DNA of 64,000 bases from Clostridium sp. (GTDB taxonomy: Bacteria; Bacillota; Clostridia; Lachnospirales; Lachnospiraceae): NCBI GenBank assembly GCA_021770825.1, contig JAETQD010000001.1, positions 124,001 through 188,000 on the forward strand. The letters are read 5' to 3'. How positions within the stretch are numbered: position 1 is the first letter of the stretch; every line of letters starts with the position of its first letter. Of this stretch, positions 43,590 through 54,065 are shown piece after piece. A model generated the notes under the pieces. The model searched no databases. It saw nothing but the letters and a program-made list of their open reading frames with translations, and had not been told where the DNA came from. A program made the translations under genes and the position numbers.

Positions 43590-44924
43590 TTACTGTATCT
43601 GTTCTCTTTCAAAGGCCGCAATGAAAAACCCGTCACAGGGGTGGATTCCCGGCAGAAGCTGAATCTGGTTTTCCTCACAGTCTTTCCTTAAAAATTCCGG
43701 CAGTGAGGCCGCAATGGGTTTCTTCTTAAAAGGAAGCTCTTTTAAAATCCAGGCTGCATTTTCCTCATTTTCCATCCGGTCAATGGTACAGGTGCTGTAA
43801 ATCAATACACCGCCCGGCTTCACATATCTGGAAACCACCGACAGAATCTCTTTCTGGAGAGCTGCCAGGCTTAAAAGCTCTTCTTTTTTCAGGCGCAGCT
43901 TAATATCCGGCTTCTTTCCCATGATTCCAAGGCCGGAACAGGGCAGATCGGCAAACACCACATCGGCCTTCCCCTCCATGGAAGGGTCAAAAACCGTGGC
44001 ATCCCACACCCTGGTTTTCATATTTTGAAATCCGCATCTGGCAATGTTTTCTTCCACCAGGGAAACCTTATATTCCGTCAGGTCCCTGGCCTCCACCAAT
44101 CCGGTTCCCTTTAAAAGATCGGCTGCATGGAGTGCCTTACCGCCCGGGGCGCTGCACACATCCAGGACAAAATCCCCGGGCTTCACACCGGAAACCAGTC
44201 CCACCAGGGCAGAGCTTTCATCCTGCACCGTAATCCGTCCGTCCCGGAAGGCCTCCACCTGCTCCAGGTAATCATATCCCTTTATGGATAATAAAGCCGT
44301 TCCAAACGAAGACCGCATCACCTGGATTCCCTGGTCCTTAAGGCTTTCCGCAGTTTCCTCTGCCGATGCCCTGGTCTCATTGCAGCGGACCGTCAGCGGG
44401 CGTTCCGCAAGAAAAGCAGCTCCGATTTTCTCTGCCTTTTCCTTCCCATAGGACTCCTCCCACATGGAAAGCATCCACTCCGGAATGGAAAGGCGGATCT
44501 GGGGCTCTGAAAAGACCAGGCTGTCCTTTTTCCTGGCAATGGCCCGGAGCACTCCGTTAATAAAGCCTGAAAGCTCCTGGAATTTCCGCTTTTTCGCCAG
44601 TTTCACAGCCTCGTTACAAACGGCAGAATCGGGCACCCGCTCCATATAAAGGAGCTGGTACACCGACATTCTTAAAATCGTCCGGATCACCGGCTTCATC
44701 TTTTTTACTTTTACTTTGGAAAACTGGTCCAAAACAGCATCCAGCTGAATCAGGTACTCCAGTGTTCCTTCGGTGAGCCTTGTGATAAAGGCCCTGTCCT
44801 GCTTTTCCAGATACTGGTACTTTAAAAGCGCCTGCTTCAGCACAAGATGGCTTAAATTTCCCTTCTCCAGAATTTCCAAAAGCACATCCAGGACAATCTC
44901 CCGGCTGTTGGTCTCATTAGTCAC
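43590..44924 (-). CDS. rsmB: 16S rRNA (cytosine967-C5)-methyltransferase
   Basis: RsmB methylates C967 of 16S rRNA. The 444-residue protein has the N-terminal NusB-like domain (about 1-140) and a SAM methyltransferase core. The core contains VLDVCSAPGGKALHAADLL, FADLPCSGLGIMGKKP and YSTCTIDRMENE with the catalytic cysteines. I chose GTG at 44924, six bases after an AAGGA site; a TTG at 44942 is itself part of the ribosome-site region. It overlaps the zinc peptidase end by 8 bases. Confidence 0.95.
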   Translation of the reverse strand: MTNETNSREIVLDVLLEILEKGNLSHLVLKQALLKYQYLEKQDRAFITRLTEGTLEYLIQLDAVLDQFSKVKVKKMKPVIRTILRMSVYQLLYMERVPDSAVCNEAVKLAKKRKFQELSGFINGVLRAIARKKDSLVFSEPQIRLSIPEWMLSMWEESYGKEKAEKIGAAFLAERPLTVRCNETRASAEETAESLKDQGIQVMRSSFGTALLSIKGYDYLEQVEAFRDGRITVQDESSALVGLVSGVKPGDFVLDVCSAPGGKALHAADLLKGTGLVEARDLTEYKVSLVEENIARCGFQNMKTRVWDATVFDPSMEGKADVVFADLPCSGLGIMGKKPDIKLRLKKEELLSLAALQKEILSVVSRYVKPGGVLIYSTCTIDRMENEENAAWILKELPFKKKPIAASLPEFLRKDCEENQIQLLPGIHPCDGFFIAAFEREQIQ

Positions 44925-45648
44925 GTCTGTTCCTTCCTCCAAACAGAATAATCAAACGCAGAAGCTGTAAAATCGAGGTGGCTGCTGCCGCCACATAGGT
45001 GAGCGCTGCTGCACTGAGAACCTTCCTGGTGCCGCTCACTTCGTCCGATGCCAGAATTCCCTGGGAATCCAAAAGCTTTACTGCACGGCTGGAGGCATTA
45101 AACTCCACCGGAAGCGTCACAAGCTGGAACAGCACCGCCAGCGTGAACATGAGAATTCCAATCTGTACAAGCGGCGAGCCGAGACCGCCAAAGATAACTC
45201 CAATGAGAATTAGCGGCCAGGAAATCTGGGAACCAAGATTTGCCACAGGCACCAGGGCGCTGCGGAATTTCAAAGGTCCATATTCCTCGTTGTGCTGCAT
45301 GGCATGGCCGCACTCATGGGCTGCCACACCGATGGCCGCCACGGAGGAAGCGTTATAAACGGACTCCGACAGATTTACCGTCTTCGTTCTCGGGTCATAA
45401 TGGTCTGTTAAGTTTCCCGAAACGGCGCGGACTGTCACATCGTAAATTCCCTGGGAATTCAAAAGCCGTCTGGCTGCCTCCGCACCTGTCATTCCCGTGC
45501 GGCTTCTGACCTTTGAATATCTGGAAAAGGCTGAATTCACGCGGCCCTGGGCCCATAAGGACAGCGCAACGCCAATCAGAACCAAAAGAATCGTTGGATC
45601 AAACAACCCATATCCATATCCGTATCCCATTCCATAACCACCGTACAT
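44917..45648 (-). CDS. Zinc metallopeptidase of the YugP family, membrane-bound
   Basis: The 243-residue protein opens with a Gly/Tyr-rich stretch (MYGGYGMGYGYGYGLFDP) and a membrane segment. It carries the zinc motif VAAHECGHAMQH, and two or three more membrane spans follow around 130-185 and near the C-terminus. Substrates are unknown. The ATG at 45648 has AGAGGAG eight bases upstream, better than the ATGs at 45654 and 45666. It sits between fmt and rsmB, as in many Clostridia. Confidence 0.9.
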   Translation of the reverse strand: MYGGYGMGYGYGYGLFDPTILLVLIGVALSLWAQGRVNSAFSRYSKVRSRTGMTGAEAARRLLNSQGIYDVTVRAVSGNLTDHYDPRTKTVNLSESVYNASSVAAIGVAAHECGHAMQHNEEYGPLKFRSALVPVANLGSQISWPLILIGVIFGGLGSPLVQIGILMFTLAVLFQLVTLPVEFNASSRAVKLLDSQGILASDEVSGTRKVLSAAALTYVAAAATSILQLLRLIILFGGRNRRD

Positions 45649-45696
45649 AAGCATTTCTCCTCTCATTCTGCTGCATTTTACGGCTTTTTCATACTT

Positions 45697-46629
45697 TTAT
45701 TTGTCCCCCAGGACCATTCCGTCCTCCAACGGGAAGCCCCGCAAAAAGGCTGCGGTATCCATCCGTTTTTTCCCTTCAAGCTGGAGCTCCGTAATGGAAA
45801 GGAATCCATCCCCGGTCTCCACCAGAAGACGTTCCTTTTCCTTTTTCACCTGTCCGGGCGCTCCGGCACCTTCGCCTTTTACCACATCGGCGGCCCAGAT
45901 CTTTAAGGTTTTTCCCTTCAAGAACGTATATGCGCTGGGCCAGGGATTTAAGCCGCGGACCAGACGCTCAATCTGTACCGCACTTCCCGTCCAGTCGATT
46001 TCTCCCATGGACTTACTTAACATCTTGGCATAGCCGGTTGTGGATTCTCCCTGGGGCGTCCTTGTGATGGTCCCATTCTCTAACTTCTCCAGAGTCGATA
46101 AAATTAATTCCCCGCCCAGCATACTTAATTTATCAAAAAGACTGCCTCCGGTTTCTTTTTCATCCAGAGGAATCTCCTTTACCTCCAGCATATCTCCCGT
46201 ATCCAGTCCTTCATCCATCAGCATGGTGGTCACGCCGCTTACGGTTTCCCCGTCGATTACAGCCCACTGGATGGGCGCTGCGCCGCGGTATTTGGGGAGA
46301 AGGGACGCATGGACATTGACACATCCATATTTTGGAAGCTCCAAAAGGGCCTTCGGCAAAATCTGTCCGAACGCCACAACCACCATCACATCGGGCTTCA
46401 TCTCCCGCAGAATCTCCATGAATTCCGGATCCCGCACCTTTACCGGCTGATAAACCGGGATGGAGTATTCCAGGGCCTTTTCCTTTACCGGAGTCATCAG
46501 TACGGCTTTTCCCCGTCCCTTCGGCTTATCCGGCTGGGTCACTGCGGCAATCACCTGATGACCGCCCTTCACCAGGGCCTCCAGAGTGGGGACCGAAAAA
46601 TCCGGTGTTCCCATAAATACAATTCTCAT
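45697..46629 (-). CDS. fmt: Methionyl-tRNA formyltransferase
   Basis: Fmt formylates initiator Met-tRNA. The 310-residue protein has IVFMGTPDFSVPTLEALV, then the folate-site ASLLPKYRGAAPIQWAVIDG and TGVTTMLMDEGLDTGDML. The C-terminal domain (about 205-310) has the RGLNPWPSAYT signature. The start overlaps the def end region (TAGATG). Formyl donor supply fits fhs nearby. Confidence 0.97.
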   Translation of the reverse strand: MRIVFMGTPDFSVPTLEALVKGGHQVIAAVTQPDKPKGRGKAVLMTPVKEKALEYSIPVYQPVKVRDPEFMEILREMKPDVMVVVAFGQILPKALLELPKYGCVNVHASLLPKYRGAAPIQWAVIDGETVSGVTTMLMDEGLDTGDMLEVKEIPLDEKETGGSLFDKLSMLGGELILSTLEKLENGTITRTPQGESTTGYAKMLSKSMGEIDWTGSAVQIERLVRGLNPWPSAYTFLKGKTLKIWAADVVKGEGAGAPGQVKKEKERLLVETGDGFLSITELQLEGKKRMDTAAFLRGFPLEDGMVLGDK

Positions 46630-47109
46630 CTATTCCTCGTCCTCTCCTGCCGTCACATCCATCAGTTCGCCCTCTACCATATCCACATAGAGCTTTCCGT
46701 CCAGATGATCGCACTCATGGAGAATGCATCTGGCTAAGAGACCGTCTCCCTCGATCACATATTCTTCCATATTTTCATTGAAGGCCTTTGCCTTCACATG
46801 GTCCGCTCTTGTGACCTGGCCGCTCTTTCCGGGAACGCTTAAGCAGCCCTCCTGTCCGGTCTGGCTTCCGCTGGTCTCCAGAATCTCCGGATTAATCAGT
46901 ACATACTGGTTTCCGTCGTCCACATCGATCACCACAATGCGCTTGCGGATTCCCACCTGGGGAGCCGCCAGTCCGCATCCGTTATTTTCATACATGGTTT
47001 CAAACATGTCCTCTATCAGTTCCAGGGTCCGCTCATTCATTTCCTTTACAGGCTTGCAGGCCTTCGTCAAAATTTCATCTCCAATGGTTCTGATCTGTCT
47101 TATTGCCAT
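46630..47109 (-). CDS. def: Peptide deformylase
   Basis: Def removes formyl from nascent proteins. The 159-residue metalloenzyme shows the three signature motifs: GCGLAAPQVG, EGCLSVPG and HECDHLDGKLY. The last supplies the metal-binding histidines and catalytic Glu. The ATG at 47109 has AAGGAAAG. It lies between priA and fmt, the usual order. Confidence 0.97.
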   Translation of the reverse strand: MAIRQIRTIGDEILTKACKPVKEMNERTLELIEDMFETMYENNGCGLAAPQVGIRKRIVVIDVDDGNQYVLINPEILETSGSQTGQEGCLSVPGKSGQVTRADHVKAKAFNENMEEYVIEGDGLLARCILHECDHLDGKLYVDMVEGELMDVTAGEDEE

Positions 47110-47127
47110 GGGTTTCTTTCCTTTCTG

Positions 47128-49350
47128 CTATCCGTCATATTGAACGTTCACATTCCGAAAGAGCTCCTGCTCTTTTTCTCTTTTCTGGACAGACTTTCTG
47201 ACTTTTAATAGTATATCATAACTTTCATGCTTAATATATAAATTTTTTCTATAAATATCATTAAGTTTGTATGGCGAGCCGTTCACCGGGCCGATGATGG
47301 AAAGGCCCTCGAAACAGAATTCCTTTAAAATTCCCTTGTGGAGGTCCGCCATGGCCCGCATCAGGCTCTCTTCCTCCCCGGAAGAGAGGGTGACCGTAAG
47401 AAGTCCCACCTCCGGCGGATATCCCATCATTTTCCGGTACAGGGACTCCTGCTTATAGAACTGCCCGTAGTCCTGATCCGCCGCTGCGGTGATGGCAAAG
47501 TGGTCCGGGGCATAGGTCTGGATTACCACGTCTCCGGCCCGGTCTCCTCTTCCGGCCCGCCCGGAGGCCTGGGTCAAAAGCTCAAAGGTCCGTTCGGCGC
47601 TTTTATAGTCCGGCGCATAGAGGGATAAATCGGCCGCCATGACGCCCACCAGCGTGACGTTGGGAAAATCATGTCCCTTTACGATCATCTGGGTGCCGAT
47701 GAGAATATCGGCGTCCCCTTCGGAAAAGGCCTGTAAAATTTCTTCATGGGCGCCCTTTTTCGATGTGGTGTCGGCATCCATCCTAAGAATCCTGGCCCCC
47801 GGAAAAGCCTTCGCCGTCATTTCCTCTAACTTCTGGGTTCCCGTTCCAAAGGGAGCAATATAGGGAGAACCGCAGGAGGGGCAGGTCTTTGGCATCCGCA
47901 CCTCATACCCGCAGTAATGGCACCGTAAAATCCCGTCCTTATGGTAAGTGAGGCTCACATCGCAGTGGGGACAGCGCAGCGCCTCCCCGCAGGAACGGCA
48001 GGAAACAAAGTTTGCATAGCCCCTCCGGTTCATAAACAGCATGATCTGTTCCTTTTTCCGGAGACGGTCCTCCATGAGCCCGGACAGCTTTCTGCTGAAC
48101 ACCGAACGGTTTCCTTCCGCCAGCTCTTCCCGTAAGTCCACCACATGGACTCCGGCCAGACGGCTGTCCTTTTTGGCCCTGTTTTTCAAGGTCAAAAGCG
48201 TATATTCCCCCTTAAGGGCCCGGTGGTAGCTTTCCATGGACGGAGTGGCTGAGCCAAGAATCAGGCTTGCATGGTTCATGGCCGCCCGCATCCCGGCCAC
48301 CTCCACGGCGTGATACCTTGGGGAAGTCTCACTTTTATAGGCGCCCTCGTGTTCCTCGTCAATGATGATCAGACCGAGCCGTAAAAAGGGCGTAAAAAGG
48401 GCCGAGCGGGGACCGATCATAATATCGATTTCCCCCCTGGCTGCCCGTTCCAACTGGTCATACCGCTCCCCGGCCGAAAGACGGGAGTTGATGATGGAAA
48501 CACGGTTTCCAAACCTGCGATAAAACCGCATAACTGTCTGGTAGGTCAGGGAAATTTCCGGAATCAGCACAATGGCCTGCTTTCCTTCCTTCAGTACATG
48601 GGCAATGAGCTCCATGTAAACCTCCGTTTTACCGCTTCCGGTGATTCCGTAAAGCAGGTAGGTTCTGCGGATTCCTCCATCGTAGTCCTTTATGACCGTA
48701 TCTGCCGCCAGACGCTGCTCTTCATTTAAAAGGGGCCCCGAATCCATTCTGCCATAGTCCTTCACCGGGTCCCTGCTTTTCTTCTCCGTCTGGAGCTTCA
48801 GAATTCCCTTTTCCCCCAGCGGCTTTAACATAGCCCCTGTGATTCCAAGCTTTTCCGCCGTCAGACGGAACGGCAGGACACCGTTTTCCATCAGGGCCTT
48901 AAAAAGCCGGATTCTGGCCTTATGTTTCTTCCGTTCTGCCTCGGAAAGAAGGTCCTTAAGCTCCTCTTTGGTTTTTAAGGAAACAATGGTTTTCTCTTCC
49001 TTCGGCGCCACCTTTGCCTTTACCGGCAGCACGGTTTTTAACGCCTGGTTCATGGTACATCCGTACCGTTCCTTCATCCACCAGGCCAGACAGATCATCT
49101 GCTCCTGAATGGAAACGGCGCCGGGAATCAGTTCCTTTATCTCCTTTATTTTTCCCTCGTCAAAGGAGGGCTGCGATGTCAGGGAAACCACATATCCGGT
49201 CCGCATGGTGTCGCCCCTGCCAAAGGGAACCGCCACCCGGCAGCCCACCTGGACAGCTTCTTCCAAATCTTTCGGAATCCGGTATTGGAACACCCGGTCC
49301 ACGTTTTTTGTGGAAATATCTATGATAACGTCCGCATATTTCGGTTCCAA
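47128..49350 (-). CDS. priA: Primosomal helicase PriA
   Basis: PriA reloads the replisome at stalled forks. The 740-residue protein has the N-terminal 3'-DNA-binding domain (about 1-100). The helicase core has Walker A GITGSGKTEVYMEL, IIIDEEHEGAYKS (DEAH-type) and GSATPSMESY. A zinc-binding insert of paired cysteines (CRSCGEALRCPHC, then CHYCGYE and CPSCGSPY) and GRAGRGDR follow. The start is TTG at 49350 with AAGGAGGACGGTA upstream; no closer ATG gives the family N-terminus. Confidence 0.96.
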   Translation of the reverse strand: MEPKYADVIIDISTKNVDRVFQYRIPKDLEEAVQVGCRVAVPFGRGDTMRTGYVVSLTSQPSFDEGKIKEIKELIPGAVSIQEQMICLAWWMKERYGCTMNQALKTVLPVKAKVAPKEEKTIVSLKTKEELKDLLSEAERKKHKARIRLFKALMENGVLPFRLTAEKLGITGAMLKPLGEKGILKLQTEKKSRDPVKDYGRMDSGPLLNEEQRLAADTVIKDYDGGIRRTYLLYGITGSGKTEVYMELIAHVLKEGKQAIVLIPEISLTYQTVMRFYRRFGNRVSIINSRLSAGERYDQLERAARGEIDIMIGPRSALFTPFLRLGLIIIDEEHEGAYKSETSPRYHAVEVAGMRAAMNHASLILGSATPSMESYHRALKGEYTLLTLKNRAKKDSRLAGVHVVDLREELAEGNRSVFSRKLSGLMEDRLRKKEQIMLFMNRRGYANFVSCRSCGEALRCPHCDVSLTYHKDGILRCHYCGYEVRMPKTCPSCGSPYIAPFGTGTQKLEEMTAKAFPGARILRMDADTTSKKGAHEEILQAFSEGDADILIGTQMIVKGHDFPNVTLVGVMAADLSLYAPDYKSAERTFELLTQASGRAGRGDRAGDVVIQTYAPDHFAITAAADQDYGQFYKQESLYRKMMGYPPEVGLLTVTLSSGEEESLMRAMADLHKGILKEFCFEGLSIIGPVNGSPYKLNDIYRKNLYIKHESYDILLKVRKSVQKREKEQELFRNVNVQYDG

Positions 49351-49363
49351 TACCGTCCTCCTT

Positions 49364-50764
49364 CTAGTTGTCCTGTTTCACGTCTGCCCGCGCAATGAAT
49401 CTTGAAGCCACGGCAGAAAGTCCCATGGAATTGGAGCCCTTAAAAAGAACGCAGTCTCCGTCCTTCAGTTCTCCGTCCAGATAGGACACCATCTCATTTT
49501 TATCAAGAAATTCCTTTACGGGAATCCGGGAGTTTTCACGGATGCCTTCCGCCAGAGCATGGCAGGCCTCTCCCAGAGTCACCGCCAAATCCAGACTGCA
49601 CCGGGCCGCATACTGTCCCACCTCTTTATGGTAAGTAAGCACCTGCTCTCCCAGCTCCTTCATATCGGCAAGCACTGCCACATGACGGCTTTCGGGCTTT
49701 AAGGTCTTAAACACGTCAAGGGCCGCCTTCATGGATGCCGGACTGGCATTGTAGGAGTCGTCCAGAATGGTCATTTTTTCTCCTTCGTAAACCTGCTGAC
49801 GGTTTTTAAAGCCCGTAAAATCAGAAAGTCCCCTGGCCGCCTCCTCCATGGTCATACCGCACTGGACGCAGACAGCCACCGCTGCCATAGCATTTAACAC
49901 ATTGTGCTGTCCCATGACGCTCAGATGGATTTTCTGCCGTTCGGTTCCATGAACCGCCGTAAATTCTGCATTTCCGTCATGGAGTGTGATGTCCACGGCC
50001 CTGAAATCACAGGTTTCCCCCGTGCCGTAATAGATGGTGCGGATACCGTCTCTGCCCTTTGTGACAGAGAGCATATCATCGTCTCCATTTAAAATCAGAA
50101 CGCCTCCGTCCTTTAAGCCGTCCTGGATGGTCATTTTTTCCCGGTAAATATTCTCCCTGGAGCCAAGCTGTTCTATGTGGGTAATGCCGATGTTGGTGAT
50201 CACCGCCATGTCAATTCTTGCAATTTTCGCTATGACGGTCAGCTCTCCCGGCTCGCTCATGCCAAGCTCAATGACGCCCACCTGGTCCTCGTCCGATATT
50301 TCGGAGATGGTGATGGGAACACCCACCTGGCTGTTGCTGTTTCCCGGAGTCTTATAAACCCGGTATCTGGCCGACAAAGCTGCGGCAATCATCTCCCTGG
50401 TGGTGGTTTTTCCCACGCTTCCGGTGACGCCAATGAGCGGCAGGGAAAGTCTGGCTCTCAGATACCGTCCAATGTCCTGAAGGGCCTCCTTTGTGTTTTC
50501 CACCCGGATAAAGGCCGCGGTGCTCCCTTCAAACTCTTTCGGATCCTGGTCTTTCGCCGTAAGTACTGCCCCGGCCCCCAAACGGACCACCTGGGGAATA
50601 AAGGTATGTCCGTCCACCTTTTCTCCGATTAACGGCACAAACAGATCGCCCGGCTCCACAGTTCTGGAGTCCAGTCTGATTTTTTTTATGCCGTCCTCTT
50701 CCTTTCCCCAAAGAAGTGTTCCTCCGGTGGCCTCCACCAGATCCCGCACTGTCACATGTTCCAT
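49364..50764 (-). CDS. murF: UDP-N-acetylmuramoyl-tripeptide-D-alanyl-D-alanine ligase
   Basis: MurF adds D-Ala-D-Ala to the wall precursor. The 466-residue Mur ligase has GVTGSVGKTTTREMIAAAL, NSNSQVGVPITI, ELGMSEPGEL and YNASPASMKAALD. The start at 50764 overlaps the murE stop context (TAGATG) with AGGAG. murE-murF lie outside a dcw cluster, beside priA. Confidence 0.96.
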   Translation of the reverse strand: MEHVTVRDLVEATGGTLLWGKEEDGIKKIRLDSRTVEPGDLFVPLIGEKVDGHTFIPQVVRLGAGAVLTAKDQDPKEFEGSTAAFIRVENTKEALQDIGRYLRARLSLPLIGVTGSVGKTTTREMIAAALSARYRVYKTPGNSNSQVGVPITISEISDEDQVGVIELGMSEPGELTVIAKIARIDMAVITNIGITHIEQLGSRENIYREKMTIQDGLKDGGVLILNGDDDMLSVTKGRDGIRTIYYGTGETCDFRAVDITLHDGNAEFTAVHGTERQKIHLSVMGQHNVLNAMAAVAVCVQCGMTMEEAARGLSDFTGFKNRQQVYEGEKMTILDDSYNASPASMKAALDVFKTLKPESRHVAVLADMKELGEQVLTYHKEVGQYAARCSLDLAVTLGEACHALAEGIRENSRIPVKEFLDKNEMVSYLDGELKDGDCVLFKGSNSMGLSAVASRFIARADVKQDN

Positions 50765-52237
50765 CTACTTAATCTCCTTCACTGCTTCTTCCACCACTTC
50801 CCGGTCCAGGAAATGATGTCTCACTCCCTCGATCTCCTGGTAGTCTTCATGGCCCTTGCCGATAATGGCGATCATGTCGCCCTCCTCGGCGTAGTGAATG
50901 GCGTGAAAAATTGCTTCCCTCCGGTCCGGGATCACAATATAGTCCCCGTCGGTTTTTCCAAGTCCCACTTCAATGTCCTTAATAATGTCCTCATTCTTTT
51001 CAAATCTCGGATTGTCAGCCGTAATGATACAGAAATCTGCCATCTTTCCGCCGATCTCACCCATGGAATATCTCCTGTCTTTGGCACGGTTTCCGCCGCA
51101 GCCGAAGACACACACCAGCCGTTTCGGGTTGTAGTCTCTGAGGGTTGTCAGAAGACTTTCCATGCTCACTGCATTATGGGCATAGTCCACAATGACGCTG
51201 CATTTTTTTGACACATGAGCGATCTCCATGCGTCCGTCCACCCGGATATTTTCCAGAGAATCCAACAGGGTCTCCTCCCGGATTCCGTCCTTTTCCAAAG
51301 CCAGGCTGCACACGGAAAGAGCAGCCAGGGCGTTGTCTGCATTGAATTTCCCAGGCATACCCACACGGACTCTGCCGTTTACCTTTCCATGGATATCGAA
51401 CTCTATTCCCACGAATTCGTGGTCATTGGCATAGTGGATGGAATCTCCCGTAAAATCGGCCTCTGTTTCCAGACCATAGGTATAAAGTCTGCAGGAGGCA
51501 TCCTTCACCACCTCCTCGTAATGGTCTGTCAGACGGTTTACCACACCTGTTTTGCAGACCGTAAGAAGCTGTGATTTGTAATACAGATACTCTTCAAAGC
51601 TTTCATGCTCTTTGGGCCCGATGTGGTCCGGGGAAATATTGGTAAACAGGCCGTAATCGAAGCAGATACCGCCCACCCGGTGAAGCATTAACGCCTGGGA
51701 GGACACTTCCATGACCATGCAGTCACAGCCGGCCTCCACCATTTTTGCAAAGTACTCCTGCACCACATAGGACTCCGGTGTGGTGTTGGAGGTGGGGAAT
51801 TTTTCCGTTCCGATCACCGCCCCGTTGGTGCCAATGAGGCCCACCTTCTTTCCGGCAGCCTCCAAAATGGCCTTTACCATATAGCTGGTGGTGGTTTTTC
51901 CCTTGGTTCCCGTGATTCCGATGGTGGTAAGTTTCTGTGCCGGATATCCGAACCGGGCGGCGGAAAGCTCTGCCAGGGCCATACGTCCGTTTTCCACCCG
52001 GATTACGGTCACGTCTTCAGGAACCGTCACATTCTCTTCCACCACAAGCACCCGGCATCCCTTTAAAAGCACATCGGGAATAAATTCGTGGGAATCCCTG
52101 GCGCTTCCCCTGATGCAGACGAAGGCCGTGTTTTCCCTGGCCTTTCTGGAATCATAAATCACGTCCTCCACATATGTATCCAGGCTTCCCTGTACCAGCT
52201 CATAGGAAAGTCTGCCAAGCCAGTCTCCAATTTTCAT
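50765..52237 (-). CDS. murE: UDP-N-acetylmuramoyl-tripeptide synthetase, predicted meso-diaminopimelate type
   Basis: MurE adds the third residue of the stem peptide. The 490-residue protein has GITGTKGKTTTSYMVKAI, TTPESYVVQEYF, MEVSSQALMLHRV and DYAHNAVSMES. The amino-acid selecting motif reads DNPR (in ITADNPRFEKNEDI), which by known rules marks meso-diaminopimelate rather than lysine. The ATG at 52237 has AGGGAGG. Confidence 0.95.
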   Translation of the reverse strand: MKIGDWLGRLSYELVQGSLDTYVEDVIYDSRKARENTAFVCIRGSARDSHEFIPDVLLKGCRVLVVEENVTVPEDVTVIRVENGRMALAELSAARFGYPAQKLTTIGITGTKGKTTTSYMVKAILEAAGKKVGLIGTNGAVIGTEKFPTSNTTPESYVVQEYFAKMVEAGCDCMVMEVSSQALMLHRVGGICFDYGLFTNISPDHIGPKEHESFEEYLYYKSQLLTVCKTGVVNRLTDHYEEVVKDASCRLYTYGLETEADFTGDSIHYANDHEFVGIEFDIHGKVNGRVRVGMPGKFNADNALAALSVCSLALEKDGIREETLLDSLENIRVDGRMEIAHVSKKCSVIVDYAHNAVSMESLLTTLRDYNPKRLVCVFGCGGNRAKDRRYSMGEIGGKMADFCIITADNPRFEKNEDIIKDIEVGLGKTDGDYIVIPDRREAIFHAIHYAEEGDMIAIIGKGHEDYQEIEGVRHHFLDREVVEEAVKEIK

Positions 52238-52287
52238 GTCAAATCCTCCCTTGCTTAGCCGGATGCCGCCAAAGGGCCCGGTTTCTT

Positions 52288-53958
52288 TTAGAATAAACCA
52301 GTGATCTTTCCGTTGGCATCTACATCAATGCTGTCGGCTGCCGGCTTCTTCGGAAGACCCGGCATGGTCATGATGGCACCTGTTAAAGCCACAACAAAGC
52401 CTGCGCCTGCGCTCACATACACATCGCGTACCGTTAAGTCAAAGCCCTCCGGACGTCCAAGCTTTGTCTGATCGTCGGATAAGGAATACTGGGTTTTTGC
52501 CATGCATACAGGGCAGGAGCCAAAGCCCATGGCTGTGATCTTGTCGATGGCCTTCTTGGCCGCCGGAGCGTATGTCACCTTGCCTGCGCCGTAAATTTCC
52601 TTTGCAATGGTCTCGATCTTTTCTGCAATTCCCATCTCGTCCGGATACAGGGGTGCAAAATGGCTCTCCTTGGTCTCCAGGGTCTTGATCACCTTTTCTG
52701 CCAGCAGAAGGCCGCCGTCGCCGCCTTTAGCCCATACCTCGGACAGGGCAAATTCACAGCCGCGCTCCTCACAGAAGTTCTTGATGAACTCATACTCTGC
52801 AGGAGTATCTGTCAGGAAGGAGTTTAAGGTTACCACCACCGGAACATGGTATTTCTGGATGTTCTCGATATGCTTTTCCAGGTTCACGATACCCTTTTTC
52901 AGAGCTTCCAGGTTTTCGTTGGAAAGCTGGTCCTTGGGAACGCCGCCGTTATACTTTAAGGCTCTCACGGTTGCCACCAGTACCACGGCATCCGGCTTAA
53001 GGCCTGCCTTCCGGCACTTGATATCAAAGAATTTCTCAGCACCCAGATCTGCGCCAAATCCGGCCTCGGTCACGGTGATGTCTGCCAGCTTAAGGGCTGT
53101 TCTGGTGGCCATAACGCTGTTGCAGCCATGGGCGATGTTTGCGAAGGGGCCGCCGTGCACCAGGGCACCTGTGTGCTCTAAGGTCTGAATCAGGTTGGGC
53201 TTTAAGGCATCCTTTAAAAGAGCTGCCATGGCTCCCACTGCATGAAGGTCCTTCGCAGTCACAGGCTCTCCTGCAAAATTATATGCCACGATGATATTTC
53301 CAAGACGTTCTTTTAAGTCCTCCATATCCGTTGCAAGACAGAGGATGGCCATGATTTCCGATGCCACAGTGATCACAAAGTGGTCCTCACGCACCACACC
53401 GTCAGCCTTTGCACCAAGGCCCACAACGATGTTTCTTAAAGCGCGGTCATTCATGTCCAGACACCGTTTCCAGAGAATCTGTCTGGTATCGATTCCCAGA
53501 GCATTTCCCTGCTGGATGTGGTTGTCCAAAAGAGCTGCAAGAAGGTTGTTGGCTGTGGTGATGGCGTGGAAATCTCCGGTGAAATGAAGATTTAAATCTT
53601 CCATGGGAACCACCTGGGCATATCCGCCTCCGGCTGCTCCTCCTTTAATTCCGAAGCACGGTCCCAGAGAGGGCTCACGCAATGCCAGCATGGTCTTCTT
53701 TCCGGCCTTTGTGAGGGCCTGGGCCAGACCGATGCTGGTGGTGGTTTTTCCTTCTCCGGCAGGAGTCGGGTTGATGGCTGTCACAAGGACCAGTTTTCCG
53801 TCCTTTCTGCCCTTCACCTCTTCCCAGAGCTCATTGGAAATCTTTGCCTTGTACTTTCCGTAAAGTTCCAGGTCATCCTCGGAAATCCCGTACTGTGCTG
53901 CCACTTCCCCAATGGGGATCATTTTTGTCTCCTGCGCGATCTCGATATCTGTTTTCAT
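52288..53958 (-). CDS. fhs: Formate-tetrahydrofolate ligase
   Basis: Fhs makes 10-formyl-tetrahydrofolate from formate and ATP, supplying purines and formyl-Met and, in acetogens, the Wood-Ljungdahl route. The 556-residue protein is full length, with [56 protein letters not shown] and [13 protein letters not shown]. The ATG at 53958 has GGAGGAG. It stands in its own unit of about 107 bases of leader after ftsK, without a clear promoter. Confidence 0.97.
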   Translation of the reverse strand: MKTDIEIAQETKMIPIGEVAAQYGISEDDLELYGKYKAKISNELWEEVKGRKDGKLVLVTAINPTPAGEGKTTTSIGLAQALTKAGKKTMLALREPSLGPCFGIKGGAAGGGYAQVVPMEDLNLHFTGDFHAITTANNLLAALLDNHIQQGNALGIDTRQILWKRCLDMNDRALRNIVVGLGAKADGVVREDHFVITVASEIMAILCLATDMEDLKERLGNIIVAYNFAGEPVTAKDLHAVGAMAALLKDALKPNLIQTLEHTGALVHGGPFANIAHGCNSVMATRTALKLADITVTEAGFGADLGAEKFFDIKCRKAGLKPDAVVLVATVRALKYNGGVPKDQLSNENLEALKKGIVNLEKHIENIQKYHVPVVVTLNSFLTDTPAEYEFIKNFCEERGCEFALSEVWAKGGDGGLLLAEKVIKTLETKESHFAPLYPDEMGIAEKIETIAKEIYGAGKVTYAPAAKKAIDKITAMGFGSCPVCMAKTQYSLSDDQTKLGRPEGFDLTVRDVYVSAGAGFVVALTGAIMTMPGLPKKPAADSIDVDANGKITGLF

Positions 53959-54065
53959 AGTTCACTCCTCCTGTGCTGAAATCTTTGGTTGCTTATATCC
54001 CTCCAACCGTATGGGCTGCCTTTCCTGCGGCACCAGACGGCAGATAACAAATGAATGCTGCGCCG